From contig FJOG01000002.1 of assembly GCA_900073065.1 (NCBI GenBank), positions 2,140,243 through 2,204,242 on the forward strand: DNA of 64,000 nt. Direction: 5' to 3'. The translations under genes and the position numbers were made by a program. Shown piece by piece: positions 1 through 10,521 of the stretch. The notes beneath the pieces were generated by a model. It was not told the DNA's origin. It did no database searches and saw only the letters and a list, made by a program, of their open reading frames with translations. The number at the start of each line of letters is the position of its first letter. Position 1 is the stretch's first letter. This stretch comes from Phialocephala subalpina (taxonomy: Eukaryota; Ascomycota; Leotiomycetes; Helotiales; Mollisiaceae).

Positions 1-2008
1 TGACGGACATCATCTCCTATCTATTCAACGACCCTTTATCAAATGCTTCTTTGAGCATACAACATGATACCTCGCATCCCTTTCAAAGATTCCACATAAT
101 TCAACGGAAAGGGTGCTTGGTACATTTTCTTTCCTGAGTTGAAGGATGAGGGGAGTTCGTCGCTGTTTGGGGGCTGGAATTTGAAGGCGTTTCCGTGAGG
201 GTCTGGGATGGTGTCGGTTGAGGGGTTGAAGTCGAGAGAGCCGTGGTATGCGAACGCGATGGCAAGCTCGGGGGAGGTGACGAAGGAGTGTGTGCCTGGG
301 TTGCCATCGTGTCGACTGGGATGGGTCAGAATAGGGTTATAAATAGGAGGATGATATGTACCCTGTGAAGTTGCGGTTGAAGGAAGATATTACAGAGTTT
401 GGCTTGCCCTGAGTAAGTGTCAGTTTGACAGACGTGCGAAAGCTTGGGGGTGTTGTTTTCACCTTCGACACATCTGTTCTGTTCCATTGTCCCACGCAAG
501 GCCCACAAGAACTGCTGAGAACCATAGCCCCTGCTTTCCTCATGGTGTCGAGAAACCCTGCATCTTCTGCAGTAGCCCGTATGTGTTCGCTTCCAGTGGA
601 GACAAAGAACGGAGTCTTCATCTTGAAGCCAGCTTTATTGGCTTGTTTTATCAAACCCGACACCTTTATCAAATCTTCAAATGAAGAATTGGTACAACTA
701 CCAACAAGCGAAGCGGATATTTTTTCCGGCCAATTATTGTCCTCGACTGCCTGTCCCAACTTCGATAATGGATGAGAAAGATCTGGTGTGTAGGGTCCAT
801 TGATGTGTGGTTCCAACGCATCGAGATTAATCTCCACAGTATCATCATAGTACGAATCACTCCTCTCATCCGGAGTCAAAAAATCAAGATTCTGTCTCGC
901 AGCATTAGCGATACCCGCTCATTTCGTAGCATTGAGATATCGACCCATTGCATCGGTGTATGGGAAAAGGCATGATGTTGCTCCAATCTCAGCAGACATG
1001 TTCCCGATGGTCGTCATGGCTGTTGCTCCAAGTCCATCAACACCAGGACCGAAGAATTCGACAATCTTGCCTTTGCCACCCGTGACTGATACAAGTCCAG
1101 CGAGCTTGCAGATGATGTCTTTTGAGCTTGCCCAGCCGCTCAACTTCCCTGCCAGTCGAACGCCGAGGACTTTCGGGCAGGGCAGTCCCCATTGCAGACC
1201 TGCCATTGCGTCTACAGCGTCTGATCCACCAACTCCAATACCCAGCATTGACATACCCGCAGCGTTTGGTGTGTGAGAATCTGTTCCAACAAGAAGACTT
1301 CCTGGACTATCAAGAGTTAGCAGACTTCTCGCAAAGAGTATGAGGTATCAGCTTACAAAGCATAATTCTCAAAAATAATCGTATGAATGATCCCCGAGCC
1401 CGGTTTCCAAAACCCAATACCATACCTCGCAGAAGCAGAAGCCAAAAACTCAAACACCTCACGGTGAATTTTCTTCGCAGCAGCCAGATCCTGTTCTGCT
1501 CCCTTCTCAGCCATCGTCAAATGATCTGTATGGATTGTAGTCGGCAAAGCGACTTTCTCGATGCCTGCACTCATGAACCGCAGAAGAGTCATTGTGGCAT
1601 TTGCATCGTGGATGGCGACGCGATCTGGATATAGCTTCAAGAATGACTTTCCGGGCGAGATTACTTGGGATACTGGGTCGCATAGATGTGAATAGAGCAT
1701 CTTCTCTGAGAGAGTGAGTGGTCGAGCTATCCTGCGCCGGACTTGTGTGAGGTTCTCTCGTAGGTGGGTGTATGGGAGAAAGGAATCCTGACCAGCTTGT
1801 CAGCGGTCGATTTCTAAGCTATACGGGGAGGGAGTGTCACCTTCTCAAGATTGCTCATAGGAATGGAATTTGGATCTTTGAGGCGGCCGTTAGATACAGT
1901 AGTGAGCCTCCGCCGACGGGGCAGCAGTCGCTGGACATTGTTGCGAGAATTCGGCGATAACTTGAAGTTATTTGTGCAACGCAGCTGGCAGAAACGAGAC
2001 ATGTTCAC
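1..2008 (-). pseudogene. Mitochondrial aconitase-like gene (Aco2 type), interrupted
   Basis: Reads right to left as a member of the aconitase family, which isomerises citrate/cis-aconitate/isocitrate with a [4Fe-4S] cluster. The start at 2008 opens an Arg-rich mitochondrial presequence. Recognisable pieces in order are [22 protein letters not shown], the cluster-ligand motifs GSCTNSS and SSSCGPCVGQW, and SFNRNFTGRHDGNPGTHSF. Joining them needs four ordinary GT-AG introns (1788-1840, 1307-1356, 409-462, 316-361). One in-frame TGA at 919-921 falls where family members usually carry Arg (YLNAT-K-stop-AGIANAA), and no plausible intron removes it. After 'YQAPFPLNYVESLKG' (about base 50) the frame ends, and the C-terminal swivel domain with its conserved Lys-Val-Thr-Gly-Lys-Cys region is not seen; it is either lost or beyond the window edge. 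It neighbours a broken citrate carrier. Family assignment is firm. Loss of function is inferred, and a base-call error at the TGA is the main alternative. Confidence 0.8.
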
Positions 2009-2492
2009 GTTATGTCATGAGGGCTGGAGAGAAACAAAGCATGATGAAGATCGGAATGAAGAAACAGGACATGAATGTAAATAAAAGACAATAGGACTGC
2101 GCCGGACAGAAATTTCGGCGGGCATGTCGCCCCAGATGTAGGTACGGAACCCCCACCTGCGCGGGTTGCTCCTTTAGCGCTGTCCGCATGCCCTAAATCA
2201 GCCACAAAATTTTGGAGGCAAAACCTCTTGAAACTTTTCTTCGGACTTGATGCTTCTTGTTGCTGAGTAGCGGAGCGTAAATTCGCGCAGAGAGCCAACC
2301 TTTTGTGGTGTCCTCGAAACCTGTTATCTGCGATTTCTCTAACTCGAGCTCTGCTCCAAGTCTGAAACAAAACCTTCATCTGCACTGCAAATACATAAAA
2401 GTGTTGGAATAGATTTCGATGTTTTGCCCCAAACCACGCAATATGATAGGCAGCTGCAGGTATGATTACCCTTTCTTGGGACAGAGATCTAA

Positions 2493-3475
2493 CTAAGCAA
2501 GTGTATGTTTCGTGGACATAGGCACTGCAGATGGTAGTGATTTGTCCGTCAAGAGAAGAACCTGCTCATACATCGCGAAGCTGATATCGCCAGCCACCTA
2601 CTCGATTTTTAGTATTGCGTAGTCAGCAGGTTTGAAGGGCATACCATGAGCCTCACCAACCTCGGGGTTGATCCTTTCCACAAGGACTTTACGCCTTCTT
2701 CTCAAATCATCGACGTCAAACAGTTCCAGCTTCCTGAATACCTCTCTCGTCCTGCGATGGCCTGCATTCTCGTTTTGATGTTATCCACGGCATGGTACAA
2801 TAGACTGTGATGAATCCTGCTCCGCTACCAGCTACTACTGACGTAGCTCCGAGCTATTCGTCGCCAGAAAGTGCTCTTGCGTGGTCGAGGAGAAAGTTGC
2901 AGGTCGTAAATCGTACAACAGCGTTTGAATCTTGCCTGATCATGACGGGCAAGGCACCGCGATAGAGCCCTCCTACTCCGTCTGTAGCCGGAATGCTTCG
3001 GATTGCAGAGAGTGTGCGTCTGTATCTTGGACCTCCAGGGCGATTTCGATCTTCTATCAATTTGGTCTTCAAAGTCTCTCCAGGCGTAACCACGACCAGG
3101 CTCTCCGCGACGCCTGCAATCAAACCAGTAAACGGGTTCTCCACAGGTGATGCCTTCTTAGCAGGACTTTTCGAAAGATGTTTCTTGACGAAGTCGAATG
3201 TGAAAAAGCGCACAGCACTTTTTGAGGCGTTGGAGATGCAGAAAACCGTTGCTCCTCCATAAAGCTGCTTCAGCCCTTTGACTCGAACAGTTTCGACGAA
3301 GAGCTTGAATGGAGATATTCTTCGGTCGGTTCCCTTCTTCAGGAGCTGTTGCTGCGTCTTGATGTATTCGGTAGGATATGCGATCAAATTCTCAAAGCCA
3401 CTAGCTGCGCCTCTAGTAATAATCGTTTGATGGAGCACGGTTCTGACGTTTCGTTGAAGTCTTGAGATCTGCAGT
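2493..3475 (-). pseudogene. Mitochondrial tricarboxylate (citrate) carrier, broken in its third repeat
   Basis: A mitochondrial carrier family protein closest in pattern to yeast Ctp1, which exchanges citrate across the inner membrane. The first repeat shows GAASGFENLIAYPTEYIKTQ. The second shows AGVAESLVVVTPGETLKTK, the form typical of citrate carriers (PGE in place of P-x-D). These two repeats are open from about 3475 to 2857. The third repeat is present but damaged: a TAG at 2854-2856, a one-base loss around 2783-2792 just before VDNIKTRMQ, and a TGA at 2702-2704 before EEGVKSLWKGSTPRLVRLM. A probable intron follows, then a last exon with ISFAMYEQVLLLTD ending near 2493. The N-terminal exon is not resolved; CTGCAG before 3470 could be a splice acceptor. 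It lies directly upstream of, and in the same orientation as, the broken aconitase, and a citrate carrier with a mitochondrial aconitase makes biochemical sense. Confidence 0.8.
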
Positions 3476-3757
3476 TACAATGTATGGAAAAGGAGGGGTA
3501 CCCTTCGATCAGATAGTTGTCTTTGCGAAAACAGAAGCAAAATATTCAATTACCAAAGAGAATGAAACGTTGTCATGCCGCAAATCAGAACCAAGCGCGT
3601 CAACTCAACGGATTCGTCTCCACGTGTCTTGGAGGTATGCTAGGAAAATGACCACGTTGTTCAGAACTCGTTATTCCTAGCACCATGAGAGCTCCTTCTT
3701 GCAATGGTCCACATTTCCAGTAAATGCGGAAGGGCTTGCCACTCCACTGTTGCGTTC

Positions 3758-3770
3758 CGGGGAGTTCCCG
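3758..3770. promoter_or_regulatory. CGGG-N5-CCCG inverted repeat between divergent pseudogenes
   Basis: The sequence CGGGGAGTTCCCG is an inverted pair of CGG-type triplets (CGG-N7-CCG). It lies in the roughly 580-bp gap between the leftward carrier and the rightward amidohydrolase. Zn2Cys6 regulators bind such inverted CGG triplets, and a broken Zn2Cys6 gene lies 1.5 kb to the right. The match is short, so chance is a real possibility. Nothing else is recognised in 3476-4061. Confidence 0.3.
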
Positions 3771-4061
3771 CAGGGGTCACGGAACCATCCTTTAGCGCAA
3801 ATGGAACTGTTAGAAGCCTCGAAACCTCTATCTTGCGGTACGAGGCAAGACAGATGAACTCGCAAACTTAAAATTCCAGTAGTAAATGCAGACTGTAATC
3901 TTCTAGATTCTTTTCAAAACTTTGTGATACTTCACACATGTAGAATGGGGTCAATCGAGCAAATTGACCTATTCCCAGAAGGTGGCTGCGATACACACCA
4001 CCACATTTTTGAGTGTACCTAGACGTTACTACTCTCTTCGAAGATTGATTTCTGACTTTTC

Positions 4062-4957
4062 CTAGCACATAAATTCCCATCTTCTCCAACTCGGCATCTG
4101 ACGCCACCAAAAGCTACCATTGAGGAATACGAGGCCTTTAAACGATCTCTCGGTATCACCAACTCGGTGCTCACGCATGGTCCGTTGTATGGCCATGACT
4201 GCAGCTCCTTGACGGTTTTCGTTAAGCAACTTGGCTCTGCTTCAACTCGGGGTTGTGCAGTGATCAACGAAGAGGCCTCGGACGCCGAAATCGAGAGCCT
4301 TCATAACAGTGGAGTTCGAGGGATTCGACTGGACCTGTATGGATATAACGCAATGGAGGATGCCAAGAAGCAAATCCGCGTCCTTGAATTGTATGCCAGC
4401 CGTGTCGGTCCTAAGGGTTGGTTTCTGGAGTTCTTGCAACTGAACCAGGCCAATTGGGCTCCTCTTGGGAAGATATTCCATCTTTGGCACTCCAGGTTGT
4501 GGTAGATCACCACGCACTGCTCAAGGCACAGAGCATGCTTCCAGTCGGCGTCGATGTGCTGTCCCAGCCCGGACTTCTTGACATAGTCGCGCTCCTAAAG
4601 TCTGAAAACTTCTAGATCAAGCTTTCGGCGCCATATAGGAGTAGCACACAGGCCCCCTATCACGGAGACATAAAACCTCTTGTGCTCAGGCTCGTCGATG
4701 CGAATCCACGACGGGTACTTTGGGGGTAGTGACTGGGGAGATCCCTAGGGGTAAACTGTTACTGCCGATGGGAACTGACATGCAGCAGGCCGCATACGCC
4801 GAATATGAAAGTACGAAGCCATGAGGAAGCAATGAGAGAGACGCCATTTCAGAAGGTCGACGACCGGGCATGGTTGACTTCTCTGCGGAGTTGGATGACG
4901 GAGGAGCAGCGGAGGCTGTTGATGGTCACCAATCCCCGCGAGCTTTATGGTTTGTAG
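4062..4957 (+). pseudogene. Metal-dependent amidohydrolase (amidohydrolase-2 family), broken
   Basis: Resembles TIM-barrel amidohydrolases that hydrolyse lactones or hydrate dicarboxylates, such as the LigI/LigJ and muconolactone-hydrolase group. Conserved-looking stretches are PPKATIEEYEAFKRSLGIT, VLTHGPLYGHDCSSL, DAEIESLHNSGVRGIRLDLYG, VVVDHHALLKAQSMLP, QPGLLDIVALLK and, near the end, KVDDRAWLTSLRSWM and MVTNPRELYG. The N-terminal HxH metal motif and a start codon cannot be found before 4062. The frame slips by one base near 4470 (in LGKI/DIPSL). A TAG at 4613-4615 stands where Trp is expected, and the frame fails again near 4730, where a Gly-Ser-Asp-Trp follows. The C-terminus resumes in another frame and ends at TAG 4955-4957. 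Substrate is unknown; no residue visible here settles it. Confidence 0.75.
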
Positions 4958-5268
4958 CGAATGATGTTAGAAGATAGAATTGAGACGAACTGGTCAAGAC
5001 TAAAATGATTGTTGTGCACAGCATGTGTAAACTTGATGTTAATAAAGTGATGCAAATGGAACAATGGTGAAGGTTGAGCTGAGAAGAAAAATATGTTGAT
5101 AGGTGTCGCTAAAAAGGGCGCATGGGTAGCGTAGAATTCTTCCCGCCTGAAAAACAGGCTCCAGTACCCCGCATATCAACATCACATCAATTGCCCAGTC
5201 GCGACTTGACTCCTCAACCTCCACGAATGAAGGCTGCACCGCCATGACCGTGCAGAAGAGGTACAAGT

Positions 5269-7952
5269 ATGAGCGGAGGATTGCCTAGAGCTTCGGCTTC
5301 AGCATCACCGATCGCTGAAACACCAACTACTACTCCTGTAACAACAAGTACGACATCGACTGGAGCTCCAAAGAAAACGAAGAAGGTTCGATCAGCGTGC
5401 GAACGATGTCGTTATAGGCGGATTAAGGTAAATCCTCGCACCTTTCTTGCCAATGATACTGATTGGTGCGTCTGCAGTGCGATGGCCAAGTCCCAGCGTG
5501 TGGTAACTGTTCCAAGGCTGAAGTTTTATGTATCGACGTAGATGGGGGCGACACCGAGAGACGCATTGTTCGAGGGCAAGTTGCTCACTCTGGGGGTCAT
5601 AGAGTTTGATTGGCTGAACTGACATTGACAGGTTTTCTGCGGCGAATGCCAGTGCTCGCATTGCCTGGCTCGAAGACATTGTTCGGACACACCTTCCCCA
5701 TACGTGTATCAATCTCGAAGAAGGTCCTTCCTTGCCTACAACCACACACCCCGAAGCTCCAGAGGTCTTCGACCCTGAGGGATCTGCCACAGGCTCCAAT
5801 GGCTTCCCCCGAATTTCCTAAGTCTGTTCCAGGACATCAAATATACCCGAATCTCGAATCTAGGGAAGCTTCTGGCACATCAAACTCGATGAGGGGGCAG
5901 AAACGTCCACTGTCGACTATTCAAGGTCCATCCAGCAGAGAGACTTCAGTGGAACAAGACACCAGATCTGTTGCACTAGATCTGAGTCTTCTGTCTTTGA
6001 ACTCCGAATCACGTCACATCCATTATCTTGGCTCGTCCCCAGGCTCATTGTTCGCCTCACTCTTTCAAGCAAGGAAGAATGGAGACTCGAGAAACGATTC
6101 CTCTTTGCGTGAAGCTCAAGATGGTGTCGAAGGCGATTGTTACAGTGCATGGCCAGTTGATATGCCACACTTAGAGGAGGTCCGCAAAGCTGTTACTAGC
6201 TATATCAACAGCTTCATAAAGTATGAGCGACTACATCCCTGAAGTTGCTCACTAACCAGAAATCTAGGACCTCTCAGAACATGCGGAGTGTGACCTTCTA
6301 CTGAAAAGATTCTTCCAGCACATGCACCCCAATCACCCGTTCCTGCATCGACCATCTTTTGACAATATTGTCGATGCCCTCTATCAATGTGTATTAAACC
6401 CTCCAGATACTCCGATCCAGTACAACGGATGGCCATCAACCGTTGCACCTTTTGACTACAACGGCGAGGAACACATCTCTCCAGGTCGCCAACTTATTCC
6501 CATCTCAGCGCATGTAGCCGCATTTCAATACTTCGTTGCTCTAAGTATCGGCGCAACATTGCAGATCAGAAGCCGAAAGTATAGCCACAACCCCGAAAAG
6601 TTTTTTAATTCTGCAATTTCTCTTTCAACGCATGTTTTTGGGACCATCTCGTTGCCCGTACTGCAGGCTGTTTTGCTTCTTATTGTGCATAGTCTTATTG
6701 ATCCTGCTGGCTGTAACGTATGGACACTTACCCACGCCGCTATGGCACATGCTGTTGATCTTGGGATTCACAGGGAAGTCAGTACTTCCGGAAAGTTCAG
6801 TAATCTCGCAGTACAAATGCGGCGAAGGGTTTTCCTTTGTGTATATTCCTGTGACAGGTGAGCGAGGTCAAAGCTGTTCAACATGTGGACTGTTTTATTG
6901 ATCAGATACAAGTCTATCAGCACAATCCAAGGCCGGCCCCTTGGACTAGGAGACGACACATTCGATGTATGTCTACCTATGATAGATACCTCGATTGATC
7001 TTAATCCCACCACAATCAATGCGGCAGACCTTGCCACGATGTCATATTCTATTCAAGTTTTCAGGATGGCACATATATATCTCAGATCAAATATGGATTT
7101 TATCGTCTCCCGAGCCTGAACGACGATTTCTCAAATCCAGAAAGTCTGGTTGATAAGCAAAATCAGTTGCGCCACGAACTTGACCAGTGGCTGGCCGAGT
7201 CTTCAGCTGCAATTCTAGCAACCGTACCACCAGATCAGCGGCTCCGTCTCTCGACGAAACTCAAGATCCAATACCATGCTGCAATGTGTCTCTCACACCA
7301 GCCTTCGCAAGCCATTGTACGTCCCAGCGAACAGGCCCTCCAAATCTGCTTTGAAAGCTCCAGACAGAGGCTACGTTTATACGAAACGCTATATGAATCA
7401 GGAACTCTATACCATAGCTAGAGAACGGTATAAGACATGTTCCTTACAAGTGCGACTTTAATGTATTGCATCTCAATTTCCTCCAACGTTCGCAGATCTG
7501 TCTCATTGCCATCTCTAGCTCGGGACTTTCGTTCTTGCTCTAGCATGCTGAGCGTAGGCGGCGAATGGTGGCCCATGATCCGAAAGACCAGATCAAGTCT
7601 AGAGCGATTGGCAAGTCACAGCTGAGAAGGAACGATCTGGATCGGACAATCCACAAGAAATGGCTTCCTTGGAGGTGAATAATGCGAACGAGATCAACCC
7701 CTTTATTGGAGGCGAAGACACCGAATCGGCCTTGGTTCAGGACGCCTTCATGACCCACGATGGTCAATTGGCGAATATCTTCGATAATACGATGCCAGGA
7801 TTTTTGGACAGAATGCCAATCTACTAAGACGACATTGCAACGAACCTTTTTGGTCAAATTTCGACGAAAATGAGTTTGCAAACGCCACTCGTCATGGGAG
7901 GTCCAACGATCGGGAAATGCAAGATTTCATAGACAATTTAGGAAATACATGA
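5269..7952 (+). pseudogene. Zn(II)2Cys6 fungal transcription factor, heavily broken
   Basis: The N-terminus, after a Ser/Thr-rich lead, carries the Zn2Cys6 binuclear cluster: ACERCRYRRIK, an intron at 5428-5476, then CDGQVPACGNCSKAEVLC. A short coiled-coil segment (ARIAWLEDIV) follows, then a fungal transcription-factor middle domain with HPNHPFLHRPSF, YSCDR, and YKSISTIQGRPLGLGDDTFD across an intron beginning at 6859. Damage is spread along the gene: an extra C in the C5 run at 5806-5810 leads to TAA 5819-5821; splice phases do not match at introns 5580-5631 and 6221-6266; an (AT)4 run at 7073-7080 is one AT unit too long for the frame; and stops lie at 7419-7421 (expected Trp) and 7431-7433. 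The tail moves between frames to about 7952. It sits between the amidohydrolase and a permease, the usual place for a pathway-specific regulator. That it controlled these genes is inference. Confidence 0.8.
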
Positions 7953-8264
7953 ATAAGCCGAAATTGCTTCGCAATTCATGGTTATACTTGTACTTGTTGA
8001 AGGCAACCGCAGTCCAGCTCCTACTTCGCTATGTCTGCGTGCAGCTGGTGGATGGCTTAATTGACAGATCTCGAGACTCCAGAGCTGTCGTAGCGTTTTC
8101 CTTGACGTCTGACTCTCTTGTTCCGATATGCTAGTTCCAAGAATTGAATTTCAGACAGGCATGCGGGTAACCCTGTCGCCCAGCAGTCATTGTGGTTTAG
8201 TAATGGCGTGTTGTGTGTGCTTCGAGTCCACGGATCAGTCCTTAAACTTTCATTGGGTTGCCCC

Positions 8265-8276
8265 CGGAGCGCTCCG
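8265..8276. promoter_or_regulatory. CGG-N6-CCG palindrome, possible Zn2Cys6 operator
   Basis: CGGAGCGCTCCG is a perfect 12-base palindrome with inverted CGG triplets six bases apart, the geometry bound by Ppr1/UaY-type Zn2Cys6 dimers. It lies 163 bp upstream of the permease start codon and just downstream of the broken Zn2Cys6 gene. Binding by that regulator is inferred. Confidence 0.5.
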
Positions 8277-8438
8277 CTAGCTGTCAGCTCAGCAGCACAG
8301 CCAAGTCCATGATGTGTGGGGAAATTTGGGGGCCCAGATTCTTCATATGTAAGAGTCCTTCATGTTTGACAGAATTAAAAATAAAACTGTGATCATCGTC
8401 ACAGGCTTTGCATTGTCTTTCATCAAAGTTGCGCCAAT

Positions 8439-10063
8439 ATGTCGACCAAGGATATGCTTGTGAGCGAACTACATGAATTCAGAGACGGCAAGTCCACGTC
8501 TCAACCACCAAAAATCGAGGATCCATTCCTTATCAACGTGGAAGATTACCGCCGTCTTGAGAAGAAACTTATTCGGAAGCTGGATCTCACCCTGATCCCG
8601 ATGGTTTGGATTTTGTATCTCTTCAATTATCTCGACAGGAACAATATTGCGTATCTCAACTTGCGCAGGTGACGCGATCATGTACTAACACGAAGCAGGC
8701 AAACAAAACTCAACTCGTTCGAGAAGGATCTCGGGCTCAAGGGTTATCAATACAATACTGCTATTTCCATTCTCAATGTTGGGTAAGACTCCTTAATCCT
8801 CCTGAAACATGAGTTCAATGTCTGACACTTACCTCTAGGTACATGCTCATGCAGTTGCCCAGCGACATGATCCTCACGCGTGTACGGCCATCTCTTTTAA
8901 TACCTTTCTGGGTGTTGGTCTGGTCTTGCATCTCAGCCTCGACAGCCGCTGCCAGCAACTATACCCATCTGATCGTCATTCAATTCTTTCTTGGAATTGC
9001 AGAAGCTCCATTCTTTCCAGGTGTATTCTACCTCCTTTCATGTTGGTACACACGTAAAGAGCTTGGTCTACGCACAGCTTTTCTGTACAGTGGTCTTGTG
9101 CTTGCAACAGCATTTTCTGGGCTCATCGCCGCTGGAGTCTTTTCTGAACTTGAGGAATACTTGGGCCATGCTGGCTTGCGCTGGCTCTTCATTATTGAAG
9201 GCGTGGCTAGTTTTGCCTTCGGGATCGTTGCAATGTTCCTGCTGCCAGATTGCCCAGAGTCCTCTACAGGAAGCACCAAGTGGCTTCTCAACAAGGAAGA
9301 ACGTCTTGTTGCGATGGAGCGGATGAAGCGGGACCGAGTTTCAAATACTGAAGAAGGCAAGGGCTCAGTATGGCGCGGCTTGAAGCTTGCATGCATGGAC
9401 TTCAAGACCTGGATATTTGTAGGAGCATACCCTTCAGATATGCAGCAGCGGTTCATAACTAACAGAAATGTCTAGGTTGTTATGCTGATTGCCAATCACA
9501 CTGCGTACGGCTTCAATTATTTCTATCCCTCGATCGTCAAGGGCTTCAATCTAGGTTCTACAACCATCACGCTAGTCCTCACCTCACCTCCTTACCTCCT
9601 AGCAACCATCAGCTCCATGCTCTTTGCCTATTCCTCCGACCGCCGCGGCGAACGTGGCTAGCACATCTCAGTCCCCATGAGTGTCGCCGCCGTGGGGTTC
9701 ATCATCTCAGCCGCGACGCTCAACATCACTGCACGCTAGGTCGCTTCTTTCCTCTTCATCTGTGGCTGCATCTCTGCAAACGCAATGGTGTTTTCCTGGG
9801 CATCTTCATCACTGAGTGAAACGCCTGAGAAAAGAGCTGCTGCCACTGCTATGATCAATCTACTGTCTCAGTTGGGCAATATCTGGAGTCCATATTTCTT
9901 CCGACCGCAGGACTCTACGAGGTATTTGTTGGCTATGTTGCTTATGATGGCGTTTTCGTTGTTGGGTGTGGGTCGTTGTATTTTGATGAAGATGGTGTTG
10001 GTTAGGGAGAATAGGAAGATTGTAGAGGAGTTTGAGGGGAGTGACGAGAGGCCTAATTTGTAA
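8439..10063 (+). pseudogene. Dal5-like MFS permease (anion:cation symporter family), two in-frame stops
   Basis: A plasma-membrane major facilitator of the allantoate/Dal5-like family, which takes up small organic anions. Family marks are KLDLTLIPMVWILYLFNYLDRNNIAY in TM1, SDMILTRVRPS, FFLGIAEAPFFPGVFYLLSCWY, LRWLFIIEGV and, near the end, NIWSPYFFRP. Introns are inferred at 8669-8698, 8783-8838 and 9419-9475. The first would be only 30 nt, although it holds a perfect TACTAAC branch site. The frame is interrupted by TAG 9659-9661 (after RRGERG, where Trp is expected) and TAG 9737-9739. The last exon then runs open to TAA 10061-10063. With the regulator and enzymes to its left it completes a transporter-regulator-enzyme set. 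Stop-codon readthrough is possible in principle but unlikely at two sites. Confidence 0.8.
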
Positions 10064-10222
10064 ACTTTGTAATTAATTGTCGTCAGCAAAGCTTGAAAGA
10101 ACATTTTCAGATATTCCGGAGAGGTTTATGCTATGGACTTACAAAGCATTGAAGACAAGCGGTCAGTGACCTCGAGCAGGTGATGCAGAAGGAAGTCCGG
10201 ACCGCTCAGCCGCCCCGCCTCA

Positions 10223-10230
10223 TCCGCGGA
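10223..10230. promoter_or_regulatory. TCCGCGGA element upstream of MFS gene
   Basis: TCCGCGGA is identical to the pleiotropic drug response element bound by yeast Pdr1/Pdr3 (Zn2Cys6 proteins) and is an 8-base palindrome. It lies in the 458-bp gap between the broken permease and the intact MFS gene, 292 bp before the latter's ATG. Whether this fungus uses the same element is not known. Confidence 0.4.
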
Positions 10231-10521
10231 AGGCTGGCACGGGCGAACTTCGGGTGAACTTGAGAACCCCGCTGTAACGTGGCGGTCTCGTTCATTTTCT
10301 TCAACAGTGGGATGGCTTGGCGACTCTTGTTCTACCTTCCGTATTCCCCAGACCAATGAACCCGCTCAGTCTTTCGGGGGAATTCCACAAAAGTAAGCTA
10401 AGCAATATTTTGCGGAAATGGGTTTCAGATCTCCCTTCAACCCCAAACTCTATCTATCCTCATAAGAGCCGCTGTACCTAGTATGTATTTGGTCCTATGT
10501 CTCTAGGAAATTGTGTTCGTT

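Noticed and set aside
2005..2385. Leftward frame of 126 codons before the aconitase
   Set aside because: Composition fits an upstream leader, and it overlaps the aconitase start with no family features.
1..10063. Repeat-induced point mutation as the main cause of the decay
   Set aside because: Stops are few and mixed with indels, base composition is not strongly AT-shifted, and no duplicated copy is seen in the window. Individual C-to-T changes remain compatible with ordinary drift.
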